Below are positions 35,367 through 43,027 of a DNA stretch of 64,000 nt, piece after piece; position 1 is the stretch's first letter; each line of letters starts with the position of its first letter. Origin of the DNA: Streptomyces sp. TP-A0356 (GTDB taxonomy: Bacteria > Actinomycetota > Actinomycetes > Streptomycetales > Streptomycetaceae); the NCBI RefSeq assembly GCF_001417775.1, contig NZ_BBZJ01000031.1, positions 59,422-123,421 of the forward strand, in the 5' to 3' direction. A program made the position numbers and the translations under genes. The notes below the pieces were generated by a model that was given only the letters and a program-made list of their open reading frames with translations, did not search any database and was not told the DNA's origin.

Positions 35367-37082
35367 TCACACCCCCCGTTCCCGCAGCCGGTCGGCGAGT
35401 TCCCGCAGGTTCTCCGCCCGCAGCACGTCCCGGACCCCGGCATCGGTCCAGCCGAGCTTCTTCATCCCGTTCACCAGGACCACGGCCGAGGCGGAGTCGC
35501 CGCCCAGCTCGAAGAAGTTGTCGTCCAGCCGGGCGTCCCGCACCCCGGTGAGGGTCCGCACCAGGTGCAGCAGTTGCTCGTCCAGGCGGTCGGGGCCGTC
35601 CCCGGTGGTGCGGGTCTGCCGCCGCGTGCGCAGGGCATCCCGGTCGATCTTGCCGTTCGGGGTGCTGGGGAAGACGTCGACGCTCTCCAGCACCGACGGG
35701 ATCTTGTACGGGTCGAGGAGGCCGTCCAGATGCCGGCGCAGGGCGCGCGGGTCGGCCTCGCCCTGGTAGTAGCAGGCCAGCGTGTCCGTGGCGGCGGGGT
35801 CGCCGTCGGCGTGCGCCTCGGCCACGACCACGGCCTCGCGTACGGCCGGGTGACGGCACACCGCGCTCTCGATCTCGCCGGGATCGAGCCGGTAGCCGCG
35901 GACCTTCACCTGGCGGTCCAGCCGCTCCACGAAGTAGAGGCGGCCGTCCCGCAGTTCGACGACGTCGCCGGTGGCGTAACCGCCCGTCCCGTCGGGACCG
36001 GTCAGCGGGCCGACCCCGTCCTCGGTGAGGTATCCGGCCGCGACGGAGGCTCCGGTGACGACGAGTTCGCCTCGCCGTGTCCCTTCCTCCGTGGTCCCGG
36101 TCCCGAGGTCGCGCAGGACGTAGGCGCAGTCGCCCACCGGATCGCCCAGCGGCACCGCGTCCCGACAGTCGTCCGGGTCGAGGGCGTCGCTGAGCAGATT
36201 GCACACCGTGGTCTCGGTGAGGCCGTAGGCGTTGTGGAAGCTCGCCGCCTTGGACCAGGTGCGGACCACGGCCGGCCGGCACGGGCCACCCCCGTTGATC
36301 ACGTGCTCCAGGCGCATCCCGTCGCTGGGCTCGGTGACCGTCAGAGCGAACGGGGTCGTCTTGAGATGGGTGATCCCGAACCGTTCCAGCGTGTCCTGCA
36401 GGACCGGCCCCGGTGCCAGACGCTCCTCGTCCACAACGACGAGACAGGCCCCGGCGGTGAGCGTCCAGAGGATCTCGGTCAGGCAACCGTCGAAGGTGAG
36501 CCGGGCGAACTGCAGGGTCCGGCTGCCCGGTCCGACGGACAGGCGGCTGACATGGTCGCGGACGACCGGCGCGAGCGGGGCGGCCCGGACGAGGACGCAC
36601 TTGGGGGTGCCGGTGGACCCCGAGGTGTGGATCGCGTACCCGATCTCGCCGTCGGCGAAGGGAAGCGGGCGGGGCGCGGGCGTGCCGCCGGCGGGGCGCC
36701 CGCGGGCCGGCAGTTCGGTGAGTTCCACATGGCCGTCGCCGCCCGAGCCGCGGGCCAGCAGCCGGACACCGAGCAGGCCGGTCTTGGCGGCGTTGGAGGT
36801 GTCGCTGTCCCGTTCGTCGACGAAAACGAACGGCCGCCGTGCCTTCAGGGCACCGATCATGGCGACGATCGCGGCCGCGCTGCGCGTCGCGAGCAGCGCG
36901 ACGAACTCGCCCGGTTCGCTCCGCTGCCGTAATCGATGCGCGAACTCGTCCGCGTGGGCGCCGAGTTCCCGGTACGTCAGAACGGAGTCGGCGGTGCGCA
37001 CCGCCTCGTTCTCCCAGAACTCCCGGACGGCGCCGTCCAGCGCGTCTAGCACGGACCCCTCTCCTGTTCGTCCTGTTCGCAT
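35367..37082 (-). CDS. NRPS didomain: adenylation plus carrier (A-PCP)
   Basis: A 571-residue A-PCP protein with no condensation domain. A domain (about 1-480): A3 IHTSGSTGTPKCVLV, A5 NAYGLTETTV, A7 YATGDVVELRDG, A8 ERLDRQVKVRGYRLDPGE, A10 PNGKIDRDALR. PCP (about 495-571): FFELGGDSASAVVLV with the Ser for phosphopantetheine. By-eye pocket residues D-G-T-K-I-G-A-V-C plus Lys resemble the Asp/Asn pattern (D-L-T-K-x-G-x-V/I-G-K). It probably loads an Asp/Asn-like amino acid. ATG 37082 is chosen because AAGGAGGGTGAC precedes it. The FAH gene stops one base before this start. Confidence 0.9.
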   Translation of the reverse strand: MRTGRTGEGSVLDALDGAVREFWENEAVRTADSVLTYRELGAHADEFAHRLRQRSEPGEFVALLATRSAAAIVAMIGALKARRPFVFVDERDSDTSNAAKTGLLGVRLLARGSGGDGHVELTELPARGRPAGGTPAPRPLPFADGEIGYAIHTSGSTGTPKCVLVRAAPLAPVVRDHVSRLSVGPGSRTLQFARLTFDGCLTEILWTLTAGACLVVVDEERLAPGPVLQDTLERFGITHLKTTPFALTVTEPSDGMRLEHVINGGGPCRPAVVRTWSKAASFHNAYGLTETTVCNLLSDALDPDDCRDAVPLGDPVGDCAYVLRDLGTGTTEEGTRRGELVVTGASVAAGYLTEDGVGPLTGPDGTGGYATGDVVELRDGRLYFVERLDRQVKVRGYRLDPGEIESAVCRHPAVREAVVVAEAHADGDPAATDTLACYYQGEADPRALRRHLDGLLDPYKIPSVLESVDVFPSTPNGKIDRDALRTRRQTRTTGDGPDRLDEQLLHLVRTLTGVRDARLDDNFFELGGDSASAVVLVNGMKKLGWTDAGVRDVLRAENLRELADRLRERGV

Positions 37083-37083
37083 G

Positions 37084-37986
37084 TCACCCTCCTTCACCGT
37101 GGACTGCCGGGGACCGTGCCTCCTGGCGGGCCGCCGCCTGCTGCCGGACGGGGTGGGTCAGCGTGCCGACGTCCTGCACGTCCGCCTGCACCGTGTCGCC
37201 GGCGTTGACGACCGCCGCTCCGGGGGTGCCGGTGCAGATGACGGTGCCGGCTTCGAGGGTGCGTCCGGCACTGAAGTACTCCACGAGGCGATCGAGGCCG
37301 AACTTCATGTCGGCGGGGGTGGCCGCCGCGATCGTCTCCCCGTTGCGGACGGTGGCGATGCGCAGGGCGGCGAGGTCGTCGTCGCTGAACTCGTCCAGCG
37401 TGACCAGGACCGGGCCGACACTGCAGAAGGTGTCGAACCCCTTCGCCCATGGGATGTGGCGGGGGTTCTCCCGGATGACGTCCTCGGCCGTCATGTCGAG
37501 GACGGCGGTGACGCCCGAGACGACGTCGCGCCAGTCGGTGCGCTCGACGTTCTTGCAGGTGGTCTTGATGACCAGGCCCAGCTCCGCCTCGGCGGTGACC
37601 CGCCGGGACTGCCGGGGCAGCTCGATGTGATCGCCGTTGCCGATGAGGCAGCCCGCCGGGCGCAGGTAGGAGCCGGGGCCGGAGCGGGGCTGCTCCGACT
37701 CCAGGTCCTCGGAGTGGCGCCGGTAGTTGAGCCCGGCGCCCCAGATGTCGGCTCCCGGATCGACGACCGTGGCGGCGAGGTCCAGGGCGGGCTGGACGGG
37801 GCAGAGGGCACCCGCGTGCCGGTCCAGGGCGCCGGTCAGCTCCCGCGACGCCGTGTCGCCGAGGAGGTCGCTGATCCGGGTGGTGTGGGCGTACCCGGGA
37901 ACGTCCGACAGGTCGCACCACTGGTCGTGCCGGTGTACGGCGATGCGGTGGTCGGCGGCGGACGTGCGGGTCCTGGTGATTCTCAT
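37084..37986 (-). CDS. Fumarylacetoacetate hydrolase-family enzyme (2-oxo-acid hydratase or decarboxylase-like)
   Basis: A 300-residue FAH-fold protein. Metal-binding and active-site landmarks: GLNYRRHSEDLE, TAEAELGLVIKTTCKNV (two Glu ligands), AVLDMTAEDV (Asp), KGFDTFCSVGPVLV and ICTGTPGAAVVNAGDTVQAD. The family includes 2-oxopent-4-enoate hydratase, oxaloacetate decarboxylase and acylpyruvate hydrolase. Beside a pyruvate-type aldolase it could dehydrate or hydrate a 4-hydroxy-2-oxo acid, making or consuming a 2-oxo-enoic acid. ATG 37986 is preferred for the GGAG before it. Upstream in-frame residues are poor. Confidence 0.85.
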   Translation of the reverse strand: MRITRTRTSAADHRIAVHRHDQWCDLSDVPGYAHTTRISDLLGDTASRELTGALDRHAGALCPVQPALDLAATVVDPGADIWGAGLNYRRHSEDLESEQPRSGPGSYLRPAGCLIGNGDHIELPRQSRRVTAEAELGLVIKTTCKNVERTDWRDVVSGVTAVLDMTAEDVIRENPRHIPWAKGFDTFCSVGPVLVTLDEFSDDDLAALRIATVRNGETIAAATPADMKFGLDRLVEYFSAGRTLEAGTVICTGTPGAAVVNAGDTVQADVQDVGTLTHPVRQQAAARQEARSPAVHGEGG

Positions 37987-38106
37987 GGGGTCTCCGGTGG
38001 GTGGTGTGCGTGGGTGCGCGGGGCTGCGCCGTTCATCCGCGGTGAGGACGACGCCGCGCACCCGCAGTGCCGGTCCGGTGACTTGACCGGGGTCGTGACG
38101 GCAGGC

Positions 38107-39120
38107 TCAGGCGCTGATCCTGCTGGCGGCGGTGCGGAAGTCGGCCTTGCGGGGGCTGTGGTCGGCGATCTCCACGGCCGTCTCCATCAGCCGCGCCGGG
38201 TCCGTGTGGTACTCCTCGGCCAGCTCCTCCACCAGCGGGAAGTAACCCGAGTGGATGCCGATCACCGCGCCGAGGACCTGCATGGTGCGGTCCTCGGGAA
38301 CGGGGTCCATCTGTTCCCGGCAGTACGCGGCGAGCTTGGCGAGTTCCTGGTAGTCGAAGAGGTCGGCGCCAAGCTTCTTGATGACCCCGGCCAGCGACTC
38401 GATGGCGGCGTTGCCGGATCCTCGGCCGATGCCGTCGAGGGTGGCGTCGACGATGGCGGCGCCCGCCTGCATCGCGGTGATGCTGTTGATGTTGGCCATG
38501 CCGAGGTTGTCGTGCCCGTGGAAGCCGACGACCGGGAAGTACTCGCGCACCGCGCTCACGTAGGTCTGCACGTCGGCGGGGAGCATGGCGCCGTAGGAGT
38601 CGACGACGTAGACGCCCGCGATGTCGGGGGTCACTCCGTCGAGCAGTTGGACGAGCTCGCGCACCGGCGTCGCGCTGGACTTCATGAGGTTCAGGTAGAC
38701 CTGACCGCACAGCTCGGTGGCGCGCCGCAGGTAGTCGAGGTACTCGGGGACCCGGTCGGGTTCCATGCCGACCCGGACGAAGGACATGCCCCGGTCGCTC
38801 ATCTCCGCGATGGTGTCGAGGCGGGTGAACTCCGGCTGGGCGAACATGCCCCAGGGCTTGCGGGTGAGGGCCGTACGGGCGATCTCGGCCCAGCGGTAGT
38901 GGTCGATGTTGCAGGGCTTGATGCCGTTGCGTTCGGCCTCCAGGCCGATTCCGTGGCCCACCTCCACCTTGGCGACCGGGATGTCATCCAGCCGGGTGAG
39001 CAGGTGTGTCACGAACTCCTCGTCGAGCTGGAAGTCGACGGCGTACGAACCGTCGCGCAGGGTGCAGTCGAGCAGTTCGGTAGCCGGCGCTTCTTCGCGC
39101 CGGCCGTCGGCTAAGGCCAT
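38107..39120 (-). CDS. HMGL/DRE-TIM metal-dependent aldolase (4-hydroxy-2-oxovalerate aldolase-like)
   Basis: A 337-residue TIM-barrel lyase, the first gene of the operon. Motifs: LLDCTLRDGSYAVDF (D-x-TLRDG, metal and pyruvate-enolate site), VEVGHGIG, VYVVDSYGAMLP, FHGHDNLGMANIN (His-x-His metal ligands) and DATLDGIGRGSGN. It resembles class II pyruvate aldolases such as MhpE and the nikkomycin enzyme NikB, which join pyruvate or 2-oxobutyrate to an aldehyde. There is no acetaldehyde dehydrogenase partner, so it is likely biosynthetic. ATG 39120 has AAGGAG eight nt upstream. The longer in-frame start at 39261 is rejected. Confidence 0.85.
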   Translation of the reverse strand: MALADGRREEAPATELLDCTLRDGSYAVDFQLDEEFVTHLLTRLDDIPVAKVEVGHGIGLEAERNGIKPCNIDHYRWAEIARTALTRKPWGMFAQPEFTRLDTIAEMSDRGMSFVRVGMEPDRVPEYLDYLRRATELCGQVYLNLMKSSATPVRELVQLLDGVTPDIAGVYVVDSYGAMLPADVQTYVSAVREYFPVVGFHGHDNLGMANINSITAMQAGAAIVDATLDGIGRGSGNAAIESLAGVIKKLGADLFDYQELAKLAAYCREQMDPVPEDRTMQVLGAVIGIHSGYFPLVEELAEEYHTDPARLMETAVEIADHSPRKADFRTAASRISA

Positions 39121-39576
39121 GACGATACTCCTTGTTTTCGACAGCACGGATGACGCCCCGGAGGGGGCGGAGAAATGGGGAACCCAGTGATCACGGAAAC
39201 GTGCGGGGGAAGCGATATTCCCTTGTGCTGTGTCGTGCTGCGTTACGCGTTCCCAACACAAGGTGCCATGAACACGTATTCACGCTTTGACCGAACAACG
39301 CGCCCCGATGGCCACGGAATTGGGCGTACCGATCATCCACCCACTGGGAGGCACAGGGCGGGAGCGGGGGCCGTCCTGACTGCTGAGAGCCGGTTCACGG
39401 CCCGGACCGCGGGATCCGCCGCGCTGACCGCCCGGTGCGCGCGGCACTCGAATGGGGCCTCTGGGGCGCCGAGTTACGGCCGACATGTCCAGATGACCCG
39501 GGGGCGCCCTTGACGGACACCGGGGAAGGCCACTCACGCCCAGCGCGGCCACGGCCGGATGTGATCGGGCCCGCTT
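39121..39576. other. Upstream region of the biosynthetic operon
   Basis: 456 bp with no gene. It must hold the promoter for the cluster. A loose inverted repeat, CCTTGTG at 39221-39227 and CACAAGG at 39257-39263, could be a regulator site. The right part (about 39480 on) is the broken 5' end of an IS3-type element. Confidence 0.4.
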
Positions 39577-40359
39577 GTGCTGACCCGGCGGGCGAAGCAG
39601 GCCGCCGACGACGCCCTGGCCCACGAGATCACCGTGCTGCACCTCGCCTCCCGCGGCGCCTATGGGGTGCCGCGGATCCATGCCGGGCTGCGGCGGCTCG
39701 GACACCTGATCAACCGCAAGCGCATAGAGCGCGTCATGCGTGAACGCGGCATCAGCGGCGTCACACGGCGCAAGCGCCGCAGCCTGACCCGCCCTTCGAA
39801 AAGGGCGGTGCCCGCCCCGGACCTGCTCGGCCGCGACTTCACCGCGAGTGCGCCGGGGATGAAGGTGGTCGGCGACATCACCTACATCCCCACCGACGAG
39901 GGCTGGCTGTATCTGGCGACCTGGCTGGACCTCGCCACCCGCGAGATCGTCGGCTACTCGATGGCCGACCACCACCGCGCATCCCTGGTCGTGGATGCGC
40001 TGAGGATGGCCGCCGGACGCAGTCGGCTCCAGCCCGGATGCATCGCCCACTCGGACCGCGGCAGTGAATACACCTCCGACGACCTCCGCCGTGAGATAGG
40101 CCAGTTGGGGCTGCGGCAGAGCATGGGCCGCACCGGCTCGTGCTTCGACAACGCCGCCGCCGAGTCGTTCTTCGCACTGTTGAAGGAGGAGATCGGAACC
40201 CGTCGCCGGCCCGACCGGGCCAGTGCCCGCGCGGAGATCTTCGCCTTCATCGAGACCTTCTATAACCGCAAGCGTCTGCGCAGGCATCCGGTCTGGGGTT
40301 ACCTCACCCCGTTGGAGACCCGACAGCGACACGAGCAAGGACGCGCCCTCGTAGCGTAA
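39577..40359 (+). pseudogene. IS3-family transposase OrfB, 5'-truncated
   Basis: A 260-residue frame with the OrfB layout: an HTH_21 part (LASRGAYGVPRIHAGLRRLG) and the rve/DDE integrase core. The core shows VVGDITYIPTDEGWLYLATW (first Asp), AHSDRGSEYTSDDLRREIG (second Asp), GSCFDNAAAESFFALLKEEI (Glu) and a C-terminal YNRKRLRRHPVWGYLTPLE. OrfA and the first part of OrfB are missing, so it cannot transpose on its own. The right end may lie just after the stop, near 40365-40395. It borders the biosynthetic cluster. Confidence 0.8.
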
Positions 40360-40403
40360 GCATCGAGTGTCCAAGATCACGGGGAAGCTTCAGTACCGCC
40401 ACC

Positions 40404-40715
40404 ATGGAGCAATCGGACACCACGCTGACCCCGCTCAGCGTCCTGCGGATGGGCCCCGCCTCCCCGCCCACGCCGGAAGTGCTGGCGTTCCTCGACTTCA
40501 CCCTCACCATCAGCAACGCGCCCGGAGGCGGCGGACCAATGGTCGTATCCACGCTGCAGCCCGCCCAACTGCTCGCGCCCGACGTCCCGCAGTTCCCGCC
40601 GCAGAACCTGCTCTTCAACCTCTTGAGGCCCGTGCCTCTCGGCCCGCCCGGAGCCGACCCGAACAGCGCCCCAGTTGTACTCCAGGGCTTCCCGGTCACC
40701 CTCAACCAGACGTGA
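40404..40715 (+). CDS. Hypothetical protein, possibly 5'-cut by the IS3 element
   Basis: A 103-residue frame with strong GC3 and a hydrophobic, Pro-rich, beta-like composition (TPEVLAFLDFTLTISNAPGG, LLAPDVPQFPPQNLLFNLLR, ending LQGFPVTLNQT). No domain is recognised. It begins only 40 nt after the IS3 remnant, so the present ATG may not be the original start. Codon use supports it being real coding sequence. No ribosome-binding site was seen. Confidence 0.45.
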   Translation: MEQSDTTLTPLSVLRMGPASPPTPEVLAFLDFTLTISNAPGGGGPMVVSTLQPAQLLAPDVPQFPPQNLLFNLLRPVPLGPPGADPNSAPVVLQGFPVTLNQT

Positions 40716-40899
40716 GACCCTGCGTTGGCGCCACCCGCGGCGCCAGCGCGGTACAACCCCACGCCAACGGGCAGCGACCGCCGCCTGGTCTGTTCGCATC
40801 CGTCGGCAAAATCGGTTCTCGGCGTCACGGCGCAGTTGTGCACGTTCCCGTGGCCGGGCTTCGTGCCGGACGACTGCGAAGAGATGGGCCCCCGGCACA

Positions 40900-40930
40900 G
40901 GGGGCGAGGACCGTTACGCTCCTCGCCCCC
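40900..40930. terminator. Strong hairpin terminator
   Basis: A perfect 11-bp stem, GGGGGCGAGGA at 40900-40910 and TCCTCGCCCCC at 40920-40930, loop of 9, followed by CTCTGTTC. It lies between the hypothetical gene and the acyl-CoA-binding gene and could serve both strands. Confidence 0.7.
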
Positions 40931-41013
40931 CTCTGTTCGGCATCTGTGTCCTCGGCCAAGGAGCCAGGGCCCTCGCGACGGCCAGCGACTCGCGGAGGCC
41001 GTCGGCTGAGGCA

Positions 41014-41282
41014 TCAGCCGTGCTTGGCGATCGTGGCCCTGGCCGTCTCGATGTACTTCAGCGTCGCATCGTTCTGCGACATGCCCCCCAGTTCCTTCCA
41101 GGCGTTCCACTTCGCCTTCCCGGTGAGGTCGAACATCCCGGGTGCAGCGGTGTCGTTGTCACCGACAATCGCCTGTTTGAAGTAGGTATAGAACTTCGGA
41201 AGGATGTCGTTGTCCGGCTTCGACGCAGTTTCACGTCTTCGGCCAGCTGTACGAACTCGGCGTTGTCCAGTCCTACCGACAT
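41014..41282 (-). pseudogene. Acyl-CoA-binding protein, one-base frameshift
   Basis: ATG 41282 starts MSVGLDNAEFVQLAEDVK. The reading then continues one frame over as SKPDNDILPKFYTYFKQAIV, FDLTGKAKWNAWKELGGMSQ and TLKYIETARATIAKHG. This is a complete ACBP fold (about 89 residues) with the KWxAW motif that contacts acyl-CoA. A run of three A where four are expected, near 41229, accounts for the break. If real, the gene is dead. If a sequencing slip, it is a normal small cytosolic carrier of long-chain acyl-CoA. Bacterial ACBPs are uncommon but occur in Streptomyces. Confidence 0.75.
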
Positions 41283-41483
41283 TCCTGTTCTTCCCTGGGG
41301 GCTGCTCGGGTGGCGGATGCTCCCATCTGTCTGCTCGGTCAACGACTACTGCCGGTGGCACGTGACGCTCGACCCCGGACCAGTGTGACGCCGCTGAGAG
41401 GCAGTACTGCCAGCCCGAGCAACGGAAGGCGATGGACCCTGCACCCTGACGCCAGCATGCGGGGCAGGGGCCGCCGCTGGGCG

Positions 41484-42044
41484 TCAGTCGCAGGTGTTGA
41501 GCATCTCGGTGAGCTTGGACTTCTCAGGCGGCGTGATGCTCAGCCCGTACAGGTACTTGATGTCAATCCAGGCCCGCGAGTAGGTGCACCAGTAGTCCTT
41601 GTTCGGGGGCGCCCACCGGTCCGGGGACTGATCGCCCTTGGAGCGGTTGGAAGCGGCGGAGACGGCGATCAGCTGTGAGTGGGCGAGGTCGTTGGCGAAC
41701 GACTTGCGCTTGTCGGTGGTCCAGGTGTCCGCACCGGACCGCCACGCGTTGGCCAGCGGGACCATGTGGTCGATGTCGACCTTGGACGCGGCATCGAGGG
41801 TCTTGCCGTCGTAGGGGCTGTACCAGGTCCCCGTGGTGACCCTGCACATCGAGTCCTGGGTGATGCCCTGGCCGTCGTGGGAGAGGACAACTTCGCGGGT
41901 GTCGCATTCCCCGTACTGCCTGATCCAGTGGGGGAACTTCGCCCGCGAGTAGCCGGCCATCGAGTACGGGACGTCGATGGTGAGCTCGCCGAGTTCCTTC
42001 AGGGCGACGTCGGTGGCCGGCGGCTCGGGCAGGTCACGCCGCAC
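41484..42044 (-). CDS. HNH endonuclease-family protein (DUF1524), probably secreted
   Basis: A 186-residue nuclease-like protein as called from GTG 42044. The core has IRQYGECDTREVVLSHDGQG, WYSPYDGKTLDAASKVDIDH, then MVPLANAWRSGADTW (the DHMVPL metal/His motif), and NRSKGDQSPDRWAPPNKDYW. These are typical of secreted Streptomyces DUF1524/HNH nucleases. In-frame codons upstream (42045 to about 42137) encode a good signal peptide, AIPALTCLSLLVTATPASAS, but no ATG, GTG or TTG opens that stretch. Either a rare start is used or the 5' end is damaged. It probably degrades extracellular DNA. Confidence 0.75.
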   Translation of the reverse strand: MRRDLPEPPATDVALKELGELTIDVPYSMAGYSRAKFPHWIRQYGECDTREVVLSHDGQGITQDSMCRVTTGTWYSPYDGKTLDAASKVDIDHMVPLANAWRSGADTWTTDKRKSFANDLAHSQLIAVSAASNRSKGDQSPDRWAPPNKDYWCTYSRAWIDIKYLYGLSITPPEKSKLTEMLNTCD

Positions 42045-42384
42045 AACTGCGGGAGCGGCCGTGGTTGTGGGGGGCGCAGCGGATGCAGACGCGGGGGTTG
42101 CCGTGACGAGGAGGGACAGGCACGTCAGGGCCGGAATGGCGGCGCGGGCGCCGCACAGATGAGATGATCACGAGGCATCAACTACCGGAGCACGCGGCGG
42201 CGCTGCTGCTTTGTCCCCCCATCGCGGCATGGCGCTGCACAAAGTGGACACGGAGAACCGTTCCGCCGGGGGGCGGCCTCCCGCTACCGGGTGACGCGGC
42301 GTGGATCAGCCAGGGCTGGTGAGTGGGAACAGCTAGGCTCTGGATGCGGATGATCACTCGGTGCGAGGAAAGAGGCTGCGCCTC

Positions 42385-42675
42385 ATGAACAAGGATGGCG
42401 CCGAGACAATCCCTGAGCGACTCGTCGACACCGTGGAGGCAGGGCCGGGCGGCGCCATGACCGACGAGGTCGGAGTCATCACCGGCGAACTGACCGTGGC
42501 CACGACGCGGCTCGCTGACGGAAGGGCCCAGATCGCGATCCAGTACGCGGGCGCCGAAGAGTGGTACAGCCTCACCGGCAGCCCCGCCCCGCTACCCTCC
42601 GGCGGGCTGAAGACACTCCATCTCGATGTGCTCGAGCGTGTCCGTCACGGCGGTGCTGCCAAAGCCCCGAACTAA
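42385..42675 (+). CDS. Hypothetical small protein
   Basis: A 96-residue soluble protein from ATG 42385, preceded by GGAAAGAGG about 10 nt upstream. Sequence landmarks: ERLVDTVEAGPGGAMTDEVG, ATTRLADGRAQIAIQYAGAE and YSLTGSPAPLPSGGLKTLHL. It looks beta-rich and resembles small uncharacterised Streptomyces proteins. A strong hairpin follows its stop. No function can be given. Confidence 0.65.
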   Translation: MNKDGAETIPERLVDTVEAGPGGAMTDEVGVITGELTVATTRLADGRAQIAIQYAGAEEWYSLTGSPAPLPSGGLKTLHLDVLERVRHGGAAKAPN

Positions 42676-43013
42676 CCACGGGCAAGTGCACGCGGGGCAT
42701 CGTCACCGACGATGCCCCGCACTCCCTCACCATGCGGTGCACCCCCGGCCAAAGGACTCCACTCGGTGGAGTGGATGCCGGCGGCATCGGGGACACTCAG
42801 TGGCCGGCCTCCCGGCCGCGGTGCGGTCCGGGCTGCTGCGGGCGATGTGCCTGCTGGTCGTCCTCGTGCACCCGCGTCGGCATCGTCCCGGTCGGCGTAG
42901 CGGTCCGCGCGGGCACGGGAGTCGTCGGCCGCCTTGATGAACGCGTCCTGGAGGTGGCGCAGCCGCTCGGCCGTCAGATCGAGGGCTTCCACGTCCGTGC
43001 GGGACTCCCGCAA
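42672..43013 (-). CDS. Possible small helical protein downstream of the GlxA regulator
   Basis: A minus-strand frame (TTG 43013) with protein-like content, VEALDLTAERLRHLQDAFIK and DDSRARADRYADRDDADAGA, a charged helix with good codon bias. It lies immediately after the GlxA-type gene on the same strand. Its C-terminus overlaps the 42692-42720 hairpin and converges on the previous gene, so the true end or 5' end may be altered. No family is recognised. Confidence 0.35.
   Translation of the reverse strand: MRESRTDVEALDLTAERLRHLQDAFIKAADDSRARADRYADRDDADAGARGRPAGTSPAAARTAPRPGGRPLSVPDAAGIHSTEWSPLAGGAPHGEGVRGIVGDDAPRALARG
42692..42720. terminator. Strong bidirectional terminator
   Basis: A perfect 12-bp stem, GCGGGGCATCGT at 42692-42703 and ACGATGCCCCGC at 42709-42720, with a 5-nt loop. 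It lies 17 nt after the stop of the small plus-strand gene, between convergent units. Confidence 0.75.
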
Positions 43014-43027
43014 GGCCCGCAGCGCCG

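Larger units (their letters stand above)
27949..39120 (-). other. Biosynthetic gene cluster: condensation-free NRPS-like pathway
   Basis: Ten consecutive minus-strand genes: aldolase, FAH-family enzyme, A-PCP, AsnB homologue, A domain, PCP, P450, thioesterase, APC permease and thioesterase. From the FAH gene to the permease, gaps are 4 nt or less or genes overlap, so they are almost certainly one operon. The aldolase (about 120 nt ahead) and last thioesterase (68 nt behind) are probably part of it. No condensation, ketosynthase, methyltransferase or aminotransferase gene is present. An IS3 remnant borders it on one side and a LuxR-type regulator on the other. Confidence 0.8.

Noticed and set aside
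33801..36932. A 1043-residue plus-strand open frame opposite the AsnB and A-PCP genes
   Set aside because: It is the mirror of high-GC3 genes on the other strand, rich in Val/Gly/Arg with no domain. The minus-strand proteins have all family motifs.
36232..39114. A 960-residue plus-strand open frame across the A-PCP, FAH and aldolase genes
   Set aside because: Same antisense effect; it crosses three minus-strand genes and shows no recognisable motif.
39221..39263. CCTTGTG/CACAAGG as the operator of the biosynthetic cluster
   Set aside because: Arms of only 7 bp with a 29-nt gap could occur by chance; kept only as a note in the intergenic entry.
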